64,000 nucleotides of DNA, taken from Yinghuangia sp051388915. Its GTDB lineage: Bacteria > Actinomycetota > Actinomycetes > Streptomycetales > Streptomycetaceae. Each line of letters opens with the position of its first letter. The stretch's first letter is position 1. Below the pieces are notes generated by a model. The model made no database searches. It was not told the DNA's origin and saw only the letters and a list, made by a program, of their open reading frames with translations. Where the stretch lies: contig NZ_JBPKBH010000023.1 in the NCBI RefSeq assembly GCF_051388915.1, forward strand, positions 1 through 64,000. Direction: 5' to 3'. Shown piece by piece: positions 44,987-53,928 of this stretch. Both the position numbers and the translations under genes were made by a program.

Positions 44987-45515
44987 GCGGTTCGGGCAGA
45001 CGCATCGGCGGCCGCCCGATGCGAAAGCACGCGACGGCGTGCAGGTCGACGAGGTCCATCGCGGCGTCCCAGACCCAGTCCTGCGGGTTCACCGCGAGGA
45101 GCGGATTTGCGGCGAGGCTGCGGACTGCGAGTTCGCTGAGATCCGCGACGAGCGCGTGGCGTCCCAGGTCCGCGAGGCCCGCGAGCAGGACGGCGATCTC
45201 GCCGACCCGCCGGATCGCCGGTCTCTGCGGACCCGCGAGCGCGACCGCCATCGCCCGTATGCCCGGCAGATCCGGACCGCTGCCCGGGGCGAGCGCCGGT
45301 TCGAGCCGGACCAGGTCCACCCCACGCGGCCGGACGCCCGTCTCCGCGACCGCGGCCTCCGCGGTGAGCAGCGCCACCAGCGCGTCGTCGAACTCGTCCG
45401 CCCCCACCACCGCCGGCGGCTCGGCGAGCGCGGCGCCGCCCGCGCCATCGCACGAAACCCCCTGCGCCGTCCCGGGTTTGGCCTGGATCTTCACAAGATT
45501 TCCCATGCCCACCAT
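44901..45515 (-). CDS. hypothetical protein
   Basis: 204 residues from ATG 45515; ATG 45506 is an alternative. A mostly helical soluble protein: FDDALVALLTAEAAVAETG, GVDLVRLEPALAPGSG, RRVGEIAVLLAGLADLGRH and NPQDWVWDAAMDLVDLHAVA. No family is recognised. Third-position G/C bias supports coding, but the start is uncertain and no Shine-Dalgarno sequence is clear. Confidence 0.55.
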   Translation of the reverse strand: MVGMGNLVKIQAKPGTAQGVSCDGAGGAALAEPPAVVGADEFDDALVALLTAEAAVAETGVRPRGVDLVRLEPALAPGSGPDLPGIRAMAVALAGPQRPAIRRVGEIAVLLAGLADLGRHALVADLSELAVRSLAANPLLAVNPQDWVWDAAMDLVDLHAVACFRIGRPPMRLPEPLSPARAPLAVASSAVVVPQADASAWRRI

Positions 45516-46142
45516 GCAAGCCGAGCCCGACCGCCGACACCGGAAACCTTGAGACGAATCACCCGAACGAGGTACGACCCTCACGTACCGCATACAAACG
45601 GCTGGCTGCCCACCGGGCAATTCGCGCAGGCCAACGCCCACAACGCCACGAGCCGTCCACCCGCCGACCCGCCTGGCGGCAAGCCGCGAGGGCCACCGCC
45701 CGCGACACGGCCGGTGTGGCGCCAGGGGCTGCCGCGGAGGCAACCGCACTCCGCCTCACCACACACGAATAGCCGGCCGCCTTCCCGGCAACCGGCACAC
45801 CCCGACACCCGCAACCCTGCCGGTGCGGCAACGTGGGCCTCCACCACCGGCCGATCCGCGCATGGGCGCGCCTCACACCGAGGGCCAGGCGCTTCCCGAC
45901 AACCGCAGCGCCAACACCCGCAACACCGCCGGCGAATCGCCCACGGGCGGCCGCGCAACCGAACTAATGCGGTGGCCAACTTTCACCGGTTCTCGCCGCC
46001 CAGCACGGCGCCTGGCCGCGTTGCAGGACCTCGCGAGTACGACTGGTACGAGCTTCGGCCCTGCGCTTGGAGGGCCGCCAGGCCCGGCGAGCGATGCACC
46101 GCACTGAACGACGAGAACCGGCAAACGTTTGTGGCCACCGCA
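45516..46142. other. 627 bp without a recognisable gene
   Basis: A C-rich plus strand with short open frames on both strands but no codon bias or homology. A perfect 10-bp palindrome CAAACGTTTG lies at 46122-46131, just past the stop of the DUF89 gene. It may be a decayed gene or untranslated region. Confidence 0.5.
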
Positions 46143-47303
46143 CTAGACGCGGGCCTGGATGACGGCGTGGTGCCCGCTCGTGCGCCAGTTCGGGTCCGTG
46201 GCGTCCAGGCGCGTCTCGGTTGCCGGGGCGAGTCCGACGACCACGTCGGACTTCAGGGTGCGCAGGGCCGCCACCGGGCCGGGGAATCGGGCCACCGCGT
46301 CCGCGAAGGGCAGAGCGGCCGGCCAATGGCGATCGCCCACCAGGCGGCGGTAGTTGAGGTCGCCCTTCATGATCGTGAGCGTGGCGGCGGCGAAGTCGGC
46401 ACGCAGGTCGCCGGGCATCTCGGCGTACGGCAGCGGCGCGCACGAGAACGGGTGCGCGCGGACCACGAGGCAGCCGGACTCGACCTCCCGCCACAGGCGT
46501 TCGCCCGCCTCGGCGGCCGCTCCGGACGCGGCGCGGAGGCGGCGCAGGCAGGCGAAGGTGTCCGCGGGCGTCGCGTCCGATACGTAGTAGGGGTGCGGCT
46601 TGACGTGCAGCACGACGGCTTCGGCGAGGCCCGTGTGCAGAAGGTGGTCGGCCAGCACGAGGTCCGGCAGCAGTTCGGGGCCCGCGTTGTCGGCGACCAG
46701 GCAGACGCGTCCCGGGTGGTCCGCGAGGTGCGTCCAGATCGCCTCGCGGTCGTCCGCGAGCAGCGGCCCGGACGCCCCGCCGCCGTCGCCCGCGGTGATG
46801 CGGAATCCGAGGTCGGCGCGGTTGCCCCAGAGGGAGGCGGTGAGCAGGGCGTCCCCGACCGCGCGCCGGTCGGCCGACCGCGGCAGGTCGTCGAGGGCCG
46901 CCAGCTCGCCGTCGACGGCGCTGCCGTGCAGTTCGGCCGCCTTGGCCGGGGCGAACGGGTCGACGCCGTGCCAGACTCCGGCGTCGAAGTAGCCGAGCAC
47001 GCCGAGCAGGCGACGGTAGAAGTAGCTCTCCGCCCAGAGGAACGAGGTCTCGCTCCAGCGGCGCCCGTACTTGCCGTCGCCCCAGGCGGCCCAGCGCCCG
47101 GCGTCGTGGGCGTCGTCGGCGAGGGGGCGTACCGCCCCGGTCAGCGTCTCGTCGAGCAACTCCCCCAGCATGTGCCGCTGTTCGGCGGTGAGGGGGAGGT
47201 CGGCGCCGAGTTGGTGGATCAGCCGGGGATGCCGCTCGTGGAAGACGCCCCACGCGAACGAGCCTGGGACGTCCCACATGACCTCGGTGCTGGAACCGCC
47301 CAC
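46143..47303 (-). CDS. DUF89 / ARMT1-like damage-control phosphatase
   Basis: 386 residues from GTG 47303 (GAGGAG seven bases upstream). Matches the DUF89 family of metal-dependent phosphatases that hydrolyse damaged sugar phosphates: SLWGNRADLGFRI, metal-binding VADNAGPELLPDLVLADHLL (Asp-Asn), VVLHVKPHPYYVSDATP and TIMKGDLNYRRLVGD. ARMT1-type members act on fructose-1-phosphate and related compounds and probably limit glycation damage. It is monocistronic and the physiological substrate is unknown. Confidence 0.85.
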   Translation of the reverse strand: MGGSSTEVMWDVPGSFAWGVFHERHPRLIHQLGADLPLTAEQRHMLGELLDETLTGAVRPLADDAHDAGRWAAWGDGKYGRRWSETSFLWAESYFYRRLLGVLGYFDAGVWHGVDPFAPAKAAELHGSAVDGELAALDDLPRSADRRAVGDALLTASLWGNRADLGFRITAGDGGGASGPLLADDREAIWTHLADHPGRVCLVADNAGPELLPDLVLADHLLHTGLAEAVVLHVKPHPYYVSDATPADTFACLRRLRAASGAAAEAGERLWREVESGCLVVRAHPFSCAPLPYAEMPGDLRADFAAATLTIMKGDLNYRRLVGDRHWPAALPFADAVARFPGPVAALRTLKSDVVVGLAPATETRLDATDPNWRTSGHHAVIQARV

Positions 47304-47422
47304 GCCGCTTCTCCTCGACACCGCCCGGCAGATGCGTCGAGCCTATGTCGTGTCCGGAGGTTCCCAGCGGACCCGCGGGCCGTGGCACGCGTGGTCGCCG
47401 CGTCGCGTCTCGCGTGCAGGTG

Positions 47423-47890
47423 TCAGGTCTTGCTCGGCGACGCCTCCGGACTGGGTGCTGGCGGGGCGGAAGTAGGCGACGCGGACGGCGGCGGCGTCCC
47501 CGGAGTGGACGGCGGGTCGCTCGGCGCGTCGGCCGAGGGGCTGACGGACGGCGCCTCGGGCGGATCCGGCAAGTCGTCGTCGCCGCCGAACGACGGCTCC
47601 TCGGGGCGCACCGACGCCGCCTCGGCGGGCGGCAGCGGGACGCCGCTGTGCCGGTCGCCCGGGGTGGCGGCGGGAGCCGGAGTACGCGCGCCGGGGCGGG
47701 AGTTGTCGCCGCCCGCCGGGGCCCTGCCGGGGGCCGCGCCGCCCGCGGGATCCTCCGCGGGGGCCGCGCCCGGCGCCGGGACGTTGCCCGCCGGGGCGAC
47801 CTTCTCGTCGGCGCCTCCGCCGCACGCCGTGGCCGCACCCGCGGCCAGGACGACGACGGCACACCAGGATCCGACGCGGCGCCGATCCAT
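47423..47890 (-). CDS. small Pro/Ala-rich lipoprotein
   Basis: 155 residues from ATG 47890, GGAGG seven bases upstream. A signal peptide with lipobox (AVVVLAAGAATACGGG) is followed by an almost entirely disordered Pro, Ala, Gly and Ser chain (APAEDPAGGAAPGRAPAGGD). It is probably a membrane-tethered cell-wall-spanning protein. No domain is recognised. Confidence 0.65.
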   Translation of the reverse strand: MDRRRVGSWCAVVVLAAGAATACGGGADEKVAPAGNVPAPGAAPAEDPAGGAAPGRAPAGGDNSRPGARTPAPAATPGDRHSGVPLPPAEAASVRPEEPSFGGDDDLPDPPEAPSVSPSADAPSDPPSTPGTPPPSASPTSAPPAPSPEASPSKT

Positions 47891-48164
47891 GCAACAGCCT
47901 CCAGGGGTTCCCGTGGCGGCGCCGGGAGGCGCCGTGTCCCGGAGTACGTTGACGCGCGCCGCGACGGCACGCCAGTCAGAACACCCCGATTCATCCGCAT
48001 GAGTGAAAGCCGGTATGCAACCACCACTCGAACGGACAAGATCGACTTAACATCACTGAACCTGACGAACCGGAGCAACCCGGCGAGAAGCCCAAGGCGT
48101 CTTCACGAAGACACACGAAGACACAGGCGCGCTCCGCACCTGAACGATCCGCGGGAGGTCCCCC

Positions 48165-48770
48165 GTGCACCTGTCCCCCACCGACTCCGAGCCGTCGCAG
48201 CCGCGCCGTCGCACGCGCGTTTCCCGTACGACCCGCTCCGCCGTCGCGACCGCGGCGGCGGGCGCGTTCATCGCCCTGGCGCTGCTCCCGGTCACCGCCG
48301 CCCAGGCGGCCGCTCCCGCGGCCGTGACGCGCACCGTCGCCGCCGCGCCGACGGCGGAGTGCGCCGAGCCCGCCGCCGCCCCGACGTACCTGACGAACAT
48401 CCGCACCGGCAGGCACGCCGGGTTCGACCGGATCGTGCTGGACTTCTCCGGGAACGTCCCGGCGTACGGGTCGATCGGCGGGCCGGACCAGCTCCAGTAC
48501 TGCGGCTCCGGCCAGACCGTTCCGCTGACCGGCGCCGAGTACACCGAGATCACCACGAACGCCGCCGCGCACGACGAGAACGGCGACCCGACGTACCCCG
48601 GCCCGCGGCTCGTCTACACGCCGCACCTGGCCAAGGTGACCGGGTTCGCGGTGACCTGCGACTTCGAGGGCCACCTCAACGTCGGGTTCGCCACCAAGGC
48701 GGGCGTCACCGAGATCCACACGTTCCCGCTCACCAACCCGGGCCGGATCGTCATCGACGTCCGCTACTGA
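48165..48770 (+). CDS. secreted protein with AMIN-like domain
   Basis: 201 residues, GTG start with GGGAGG upstream. The signal peptide RSAVATAAAGAFIALALLPV ends at TAAQAAA, with no lipobox. The mature domain has YLTNIRTGRHAGFDRIVLDF, PRLVYTPHLAKVTGFAV and GRIVIDVRY, matching the actinobacterial AMIN-like family related to cell-wall-targeting AMIN domains. An extracellular, possibly peptidoglycan-binding role is likely. ACGAAGACAC direct repeats lie just upstream near 48107-48124. Confidence 0.85.
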   Translation: MHLSPTDSEPSQPRRRTRVSRTTRSAVATAAAGAFIALALLPVTAAQAAAPAAVTRTVAAAPTAECAEPAAAPTYLTNIRTGRHAGFDRIVLDFSGNVPAYGSIGGPDQLQYCGSGQTVPLTGAEYTEITTNAAAHDENGDPTYPGPRLVYTPHLAKVTGFAVTCDFEGHLNVGFATKAGVTEIHTFPLTNPGRIVIDVRY

Positions 48771-48808
48771 CCGAACCGCGACACCGCCAGGCACCACCGA
48801 TCGACCGG

Positions 48809-48844
48809 ACCGGCCGCCCGAAGGAGCGTCACCAGGCGGCCGGT
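48809..48844. terminator. hairpin between convergent genes
   Basis: ACCGGCCGCC (48809-48818) and GGCGGCCGGT (48835-48844) are a perfect 10-bp stem with a 16-base loop. The right arm overlaps the last codons of the minus-strand membrane-protein gene. Confidence 0.6.
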
Positions 48845-49338
48845 TCGGCGCGCACGAGCATGTGGACGAGCATCCACAGGGCGACCAGCCCGGCCAACCA
48901 CCCCCACGCGGCGAGACGGCGCATCAGATGACCGCCCGTGACCACGCCCACGGTTCCGGTGACCCCGATCACCGGGGCGGCCAGCCACGGGAGGGTCCGG
49001 CGGACGTGCCCGCCGAGTTCGGTGCACCACCATGTGTCGGGCCCGCCGGAGCACATGTCCGAGGCCGCCTGTGCGACCCCCAGCGAGACGGTGCTGACGA
49101 GCGTGGCCGACCACATGGCCACCAGGACCACAGCCAGGACCCCGACCCGGGCTCGCTCACGCGGCGGCTCGCGGACGAACCCCCATTCGTCGACGTCCAG
49201 CTCGACGTAGCCCCCGAACCCCGGACGCCCGGCCGCGTCGGTCCACGGCTCCGCGGGCACGTGGAAGCGCTGGATCCGCTGCGTCGGACGGTAGACGGAT
49301 GCGGCGGAATGCCTGGGCGGCGGTTCCCACTTCGTCAT
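48829..49338 (-). CDS. small membrane protein of unknown function
   Basis: 169 residues from ATG 49338. A cytoplasmic N-terminus of about 65 residues (RRIQ-type basic and Pro-rich, with GGYVELDVDEWGFVREPP) is followed by three membrane helices (VGVLAVVLVAMWSATLVSTV, LPWLAAPVIGVTGTVGVVTG, LAGLVALWMLVHMLV). The extracellular loop has a Cys pair (DMCSGGPDTWWC). No family is recognised. Confidence 0.7.
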   Translation of the reverse strand: MTKWEPPPRHSAASVYRPTQRIQRFHVPAEPWTDAAGRPGFGGYVELDVDEWGFVREPPRERARVGVLAVVLVAMWSATLVSTVSLGVAQAASDMCSGGPDTWWCTELGGHVRRTLPWLAAPVIGVTGTVGVVTGGHLMRRLAAWGWLAGLVALWMLVHMLVRAEPAAW

Positions 49339-49393
49339 GCGCCCATAGTGGTGCGCGCCCACGCATGTCCGCGACGGCATACGCGATGTCCGG

Positions 49394-50023
49394 CTAAGTA
49401 GTCATCCGCCGTTCCACATCCGCGAGTTCGTCGGCGCTCAGCAGGCGCGGGCCGCCCATGCCGCAGGCGCGCACATAGACCTCGCACAGCCATTCCAGGA
49501 TCCGGGTGCGTTCGAACGCCTCGTCGAGGTCCGCACCCAGGGTCACCCCTCCGTGGTTCGCCAGCAGCGCCGCGTGCCTGCCGCCGTGCAGCGCGGCGCG
49601 TACGTTGCCGGCCAACTCCGGTGTGCCGTAGGTGGCGTACTCCGCGACGCGCACGTCGTGGCCGCCGAAGAGCAGCACGTTGTAGTGGATCGCGGGCAGG
49701 GTGGTCCGCGTTGTCGACACCACGGCACCGAAGACGGAGTGCGTGTGCACGATGGCGCGCGCTTCCGGGGCGGCGTCGTACAGCGCGAGGTGCATCGGCG
49801 TCTCGGAGGACGGCGCGTGCGTGCCCTCCACGACCTTGCCGTCGAGGTCCACCACCGGGCAGTCGCCGGGCGCCATCCGGTCCAGCGGTACGCCGGTCGG
49901 CGTCACCGCCACCAGGTCGCCGTCGCGCACACTCAGGTTCCCCGAGCTGCCGACGACGTAGCGTTCGCCCACCGCGCGCCGCCCGTATGCGCACAGCTCC
50001 GCGCGCGCCTCCTCCATGAGCAC
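49394..50023 (-). CDS. class II aldolase/adducin-family protein
   Basis: 209 residues from GTG 50023, six bases after GGAGGA. The zinc-dependent class II aldolase fold is complete: GSSGNLSVRDGDLVAVTPTG, SSETPMHLALYDAAPEARAI, zinc histidines in VHTHSVFGA and later LLANHGGVTLG. It is similar to L-fuculose-1-phosphate aldolases and methylthioribulose dehydratases. No sugar kinase or isomerase is adjacent, so the substrate is open. It lies 53 bp downstream of the BCCT transporter stop. Confidence 0.9.
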   Translation of the reverse strand: MLMEEARAELCAYGRRAVGERYVVGSSGNLSVRDGDLVAVTPTGVPLDRMAPGDCPVVDLDGKVVEGTHAPSSETPMHLALYDAAPEARAIVHTHSVFGAVVSTTRTTLPAIHYNVLLFGGHDVRVAEYATYGTPELAGNVRAALHGGRHAALLANHGGVTLGADLDEAFERTRILEWLCEVYVRACGMGGPRLLSADELADVERRMTT

Positions 50024-50076
50024 GGCGGCTCCTCCGTCTTCCCTGTCGCAGGGCGGTCCGAGGGCTCGGGTGCCGG

Positions 50077-51747
50077 TCAGATGCCGCCGTGGCGACGATC
50101 GTACGTCTCGGGCTCGGCGTCCTCGCCGACGGTCACCCGCATCGCCTCGCCCAGACCGCGAGGCCGTGACCTGCGGCGTTCGTGTCTGGCCGCGGGATCG
50201 GCGCGCAACTCCATGACAAGAGCCACGCACAGCGCCATCATCACCACCACGAACGGCAGGGCGACGAGGATGGTGGCCTGCTGGAGGCTCTCCAGGCCGC
50301 CCGCGAGCAGCAGCACCGAGGCGACCGCGCCGATCAGCGTGCCCCAGATGACCACGATCCACGACGGGGGACGCAGCGATCCGTTGGTGGTGAGGGAGCC
50401 CAGCACCAGGGACGCGGAGTCGGCACCGGTGACGAAGTAGAGCGCCACAAGGACCATCGCCACGGTGGCGGTCAGCCCGTAGAGCGGCATCGCGTCGAGC
50501 ATCGCGAACAGCGCGCTCTCCGGCCCCTCCGCGGTCTTCGTCACGAGATCGGCCTCACCGGTCTGCTGGATGCGCAGCGCGCTTCCGCCCATCACGGCGA
50601 ACCACACCGTGCTGGCACCGCTCGGCACCAGGAGCACGCCGACCAGGAACTCGCGTACCGTGCGACCGCGCGAGATGCGGGCGATGAACGTGCCGACGAA
50701 CGGGGCCCACGACAGCCACCACGCCCAGTAGAACACCGTCCACTTGGCCAGCCACTCGGTGCCGATGAAGGCGCCGGTCCGGGTCGCCATGTTGGTGAGG
50801 TTCTGGAAGTAGTTGCCGATGGACGACGGCAGCACGCCCAGTATGTAGACGGTCGGTCCGACGACGAACACGAAGACCATCAGCACCACGGCGAGCACGA
50901 CGTTGGCGGTGCTCAGCCACTTGACGCCGCGGTGGATGCCGCTGAAGGCCGACACGACGAAGGCCGCGGTCAGCGCGCAGATGATGATGACCTCAAGGCT
51001 CTCGGTGTCCTTGACGTCCATCGTCAGGTTGAGGCCCTTGGCCACCTGGAGTGCGCCGAGGCCGAGGGAGGTCGCGGAGCCGAACACGGTCGCGAAGATG
51101 GCCAGGAGGTCGATCGCCTGTCCGGCACGGCCGTTCGCCCGCTCGCCGAGGAGCGGCACGAAGGCCGAACTGACCCGGTTGCCGCGTCCCATGCGGAAGG
51201 TGGCGTACGCGAGTGCGAGCCCGGCCACGTCGTAGATCGCCCACGGATGCAGCGTCCAGTGGAAGAGCGTGTACTGCATCGCCGCGCCCGCGGCCCCGCC
51301 GGTGCCGGCCGAGGCACCGGATCCCGGCGGCGGCGTCGCGAAGTGCTCGATGGGCTCGGCGACGGCGTAGAACATCAGGCCGATGCCCATGCCCGCGCTG
51401 AACATCATCGCGACCCACGGGAGCGTGCCGAACTCCGGCTCCTCGTCGTCCCGGCCGAGCCTGATGCGCCCGAAGCGGCTCAGCGCGAGGTAGACGGCGA
51501 GCAGCAGGAAGACGTCGGCCGCCACCACGAACAGCCAGCCGAAGTTGTCGATGACCCAGTCGAGGGCGTTCCCGGCGGTGCTGTCGAGGGAGTCCTGCGC
51601 GAACACGCCCCACAGGACCACGGCGAGGACGAGGCCGAATCCGAGCGCCGCGACGACCGGGTCCACGACGCCGCGCCCGGACGGGGACGCGGCACCGCGG
51701 GAGTCGGTCGGACCGTTCCGCTCCGTGCCGTCGTTGGTGCTGGCCAC
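50077..51747 (-). CDS. BCCT-family betaine/carnitine/choline transporter
   Basis: 556 residues, GTG start. Twelve helices with BCCT signatures: MMFSAGMGIGLMFYAVAEPI (substrate site 1), HWTLHPWAIYDVAGLALAY, and a Trp-rich TVFYWAWWLSWAPFVGTFIA in helix 8. It imports quaternary ammonium compounds such as glycine betaine with a sodium or proton gradient, typically in osmotic protection or as a nutrient. The C-terminal cytoplasmic tail is basic (RHERRRSRPRG), as in osmosensing members. The class II aldolase gene follows at short distance. Confidence 0.93.
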   Translation of the reverse strand: MASTNDGTERNGPTDSRGAASPSGRGVVDPVVAALGFGLVLAVVLWGVFAQDSLDSTAGNALDWVIDNFGWLFVVAADVFLLLAVYLALSRFGRIRLGRDDEEPEFGTLPWVAMMFSAGMGIGLMFYAVAEPIEHFATPPPGSGASAGTGGAAGAAMQYTLFHWTLHPWAIYDVAGLALAYATFRMGRGNRVSSAFVPLLGERANGRAGQAIDLLAIFATVFGSATSLGLGALQVAKGLNLTMDVKDTESLEVIIICALTAAFVVSAFSGIHRGVKWLSTANVVLAVVLMVFVFVVGPTVYILGVLPSSIGNYFQNLTNMATRTGAFIGTEWLAKWTVFYWAWWLSWAPFVGTFIARISRGRTVREFLVGVLLVPSGASTVWFAVMGGSALRIQQTGEADLVTKTAEGPESALFAMLDAMPLYGLTATVAMVLVALYFVTGADSASLVLGSLTTNGSLRPPSWIVVIWGTLIGAVASVLLLAGGLESLQQATILVALPFVVVMMALCVALVMELRADPAARHERRRSRPRGLGEAMRVTVGEDAEPETYDRRHGGI

Positions 51748-52087
51748 AGGACCTCTGCATCCGCTCGGGAATCAATGACTATTGCCGGTTTTGCTGCCTG
51801 TTTGGACTAATTTCATGGCAATAGTCCGCCCGTCATCGTAGGGAGTGCGGGGGATGTGGCCTTGGGGGACGCGCCGAGTGCGGGGCTTTGTCGTCGGATC
51901 GGCGGTACGCGCGGCACCGGGGTGCTCATCGGGGCGCAGCACGTGTGGTGCCGCGTGTGGGTGCGCGTGGGTGGGTGCGCGTGGGTGGGTGCGCGCGCGT
52001 TGGTGCCACGCGTGCACGCCCGCGGCTCACGCGCTCCCCGGTGCCGGACTCGCGGTAGACCGCGAGCCACGTGTGCGCGCCCGCGGC
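51748..52087. other. 340-bp intergenic region with GT-rich simple sequence
   Basis: No gene seen. Positions 51952-52000 are a GTGGGTGCGC-type simple repeat (TGGGTGCGCG units). The part next to the BCCT start (51770-51830) is AT-rich and probably carries its promoter. The right part holds the repeat and hairpin described separately. Confidence 0.6.
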
Positions 52088-52094
52088 TTACGCC
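52005..52094. repeat. stop-codon-spanning direct repeat with hairpin after an ABC ATPase gene
   Basis: A 29-bp segment at 52066-52094, which contains the TAA stop of the minus-strand ABC ATPase, recurs with few changes at 52005-52033. Between them CTCGCGG-TAGA-CCGCGAG (52049-52066) forms a perfect 7-bp hairpin, a probable terminator of the operon. Confidence 0.7.
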
Positions 52095-53128
52095 CCCTGC
52101 GCGTACAGGCGGGCGACGACCTCCTCGATGTCCGGTTCCAGAACCGCCACATCGCGCAGGCCGCCGAGCTGCGCCAGGCGCGCGATGAGGCCGCCCGCCG
52201 GCACGCCGTCCAGCGCGAAGACCACCCGGTGCCCCTCGTCCTCGACGCGGTCGACCTTCGCGCCTGGTACGTGCGGGAGTTCGTCGTACGGCGTGTCCAG
52301 GTCCACCACGACGCGCCGCTGCGACCCGTGGCGCGCGTGCAGCTCCGCGAGCGTCCCATCGTGTACGACGCGCCCGTGGTCGACCACGACGAGCCGCGGG
52401 CACAGGCGTTCGATGTCGGCGAGGTCGTGCGTGGTCAACATGATCGTCACGTCGCCGCCGGCCCCGAGGTCGGCGAGGAACCCGCGCAGCGCCTGCTTGC
52501 TCACCACGTCGAGGCCGATCGTCGGCTCGTCGAGGAACAGCACCTGCGGGCCGTGCAGCAGCGCCGCGGTGATCTCGCCGCGCATGCGCTGGCCCAGTGA
52601 GAGCTGTCGCACGGGCGTGTCCAGGAAGGGGTCGAGGTCGAGCAGGTCGCGGCAGGCCGCGAGGCGGTCGGCGTGCTCGGCCTCGGGGACGGCGTAGACG
52701 TACCGCAGCATCCGGAACGACTCGCGCAGCGGCAGGTCCCACCACAACTGCGAGCGCTGCCCGAAGACCACGCCGATGCGGCGGGCCAACTGCTTGCGCC
52801 GCGGCACCGGCTCCACGCCGCACACGCGCAGTTCGCCGCCGCTCGGGGTGAGAACGCCGGTCATCATCTTGAGCGTGGTCGACTTGCCCGCGCCGTTCGG
52901 ACCGATGTAGCCGACGGTCTCGCCTTGTCCGACCGTCAGGTCGACACCCGCCACCGCGGCGACGGTGTGGGTGCTGCGCCGCAGGCGGCCCGCCTTGCGC
53001 TTGACGGTGAACTCCTTGCTCAGCCCGGCGGCACGGATGACCGGGGCCTCCGCGGCGGCGAGCGTGTTTTTGCCGGTGGCGGTGGCGGCGTCGGTCGTCG
53101 CGGGGGTGACTCGCGGGGTACGGCTCAT
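52088..53128 (-). CDS. ABC-2-type exporter ATP-binding protein
   Basis: 346 residues from ATG 53128, which overlaps the permease stop in an ATGA; GGAG lies upstream. Walker A GPNGAGKST, Q-loop VVFGQRSQLWWDL, signature LSLGQRMRGEI, Walker B VLFLDEPTIGLD and H-loop MLTTHDLADIE. The early segment AGLSKEFTVKRKAG and the GQRSQLWWDLP loop are typical of the subfamily paired with split ABC-2 permeases. It energises the two permeases encoded just upstream, exporting an unknown substrate. Confidence 0.93.
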   Translation of the reverse strand: MSRTPRVTPATTDAATATGKNTLAAAEAPVIRAAGLSKEFTVKRKAGRLRRSTHTVAAVAGVDLTVGQGETVGYIGPNGAGKSTTLKMMTGVLTPSGGELRVCGVEPVPRRKQLARRIGVVFGQRSQLWWDLPLRESFRMLRYVYAVPEAEHADRLAACRDLLDLDPFLDTPVRQLSLGQRMRGEITAALLHGPQVLFLDEPTIGLDVVSKQALRGFLADLGAGGDVTIMLTTHDLADIERLCPRLVVVDHGRVVHDGTLAELHARHGSQRRVVVDLDTPYDELPHVPGAKVDRVEDEGHRVVFALDGVPAGGLIARLAQLGGLRDVAVLEPDIEEVVARLYAQGA

Positions 53129-53928
53129 GATCCTGTGCTCCTGTACTGACGGATTCCGGTACGCCACAGCAGCAGCGCGACCGCCCACGCGACCGCCGCG
53201 ACGGCCGGGGTGCACCACGCCACCCACGCCGGGGTCCCGTGCGGGTCCGGGCGGCCGAGCAGGGCCAGGGCGGGCTGATACCCGGCGAAGGCGAGGCCGA
53301 GGCCGTACGCGAACACCGAGCGCAGCCACGACGGGTAGACAGTGATGGGGTACGAGCCGAACTGGCGTCCCCCGTACGTGAACGCGTTGGCCATCTCGCC
53401 CGAGTCGATCCACCAGAACGCGACCGTGGCGCCCGCAACGAAGACCGCGGAGAACAGCGCGGCGGCCGACACGGGAGCGACGACGGCGAGGACCGCGCGG
53501 GCGGGCGTCCAGTCGAGATCGGCGTACGCGAGCACCGCGACGTACAGTCCCGCGCTCTGCACCACGCGCCCGACCTTGCGGAACGGGAAGTCGGTGGCGA
53601 GCAGTTGGCCGAGCGGGCTGAGCGGGCGGACCAGGACGCCGTCCATCAGGCCCATGCGCACGTAGCGGTTGACGTCCTCGATGTTGCCGACCGCGAGATC
53701 GGCGATGTGGAAGCCGAACTCGCACAACGCGGCGATCAGCAGGGCCTCGCGCAGCGAGAACCCGCCGAGCTCCGGGGTCACGCGGAACATCACGACGATG
53801 GTCAGGATCTCCAGGACCGTGATCACCGAGGTCAGCCCGGCGTCCAGCACGAACGACAGGCGGTACTGGCTCTGACTGCGGATCTGGGCGCGTACAAGGT
53901 GCCGGTACGCCCGCGCGGAGTCACCCAC
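53125..53928 (-). CDS. ABC-2 family transporter permease
   Basis: 267 residues, GTG start overlapping the preceding permease stop by 8 bp. Six predicted helices; landmarks are the amphipathic start SARAYRHLVRAQIRSQSQYR, FSLREALLIAALCEFGFHIA, and VRMGLMDGVLVRPLSPLGQL, which is characteristic of the DUF990/ABC-2_2 type. It forms a heterodimeric channel with the other permease. The overlapping gene starts show a tightly coupled three-gene operon. Confidence 0.9.
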   Translation of the reverse strand: MGDSARAYRHLVRAQIRSQSQYRLSFVLDAGLTSVITVLEILTIVVMFRVTPELGGFSLREALLIAALCEFGFHIADLAVGNIEDVNRYVRMGLMDGVLVRPLSPLGQLLATDFPFRKVGRVVQSAGLYVAVLAYADLDWTPARAVLAVVAPVSAAALFSAVFVAGATVAFWWIDSGEMANAFTYGGRQFGSYPITVYPSWLRSVFAYGLGLAFAGYQPALALLGRPDPHGTPAWVAWCTPAVAAVAWAVALLLWRTGIRQYRSTGS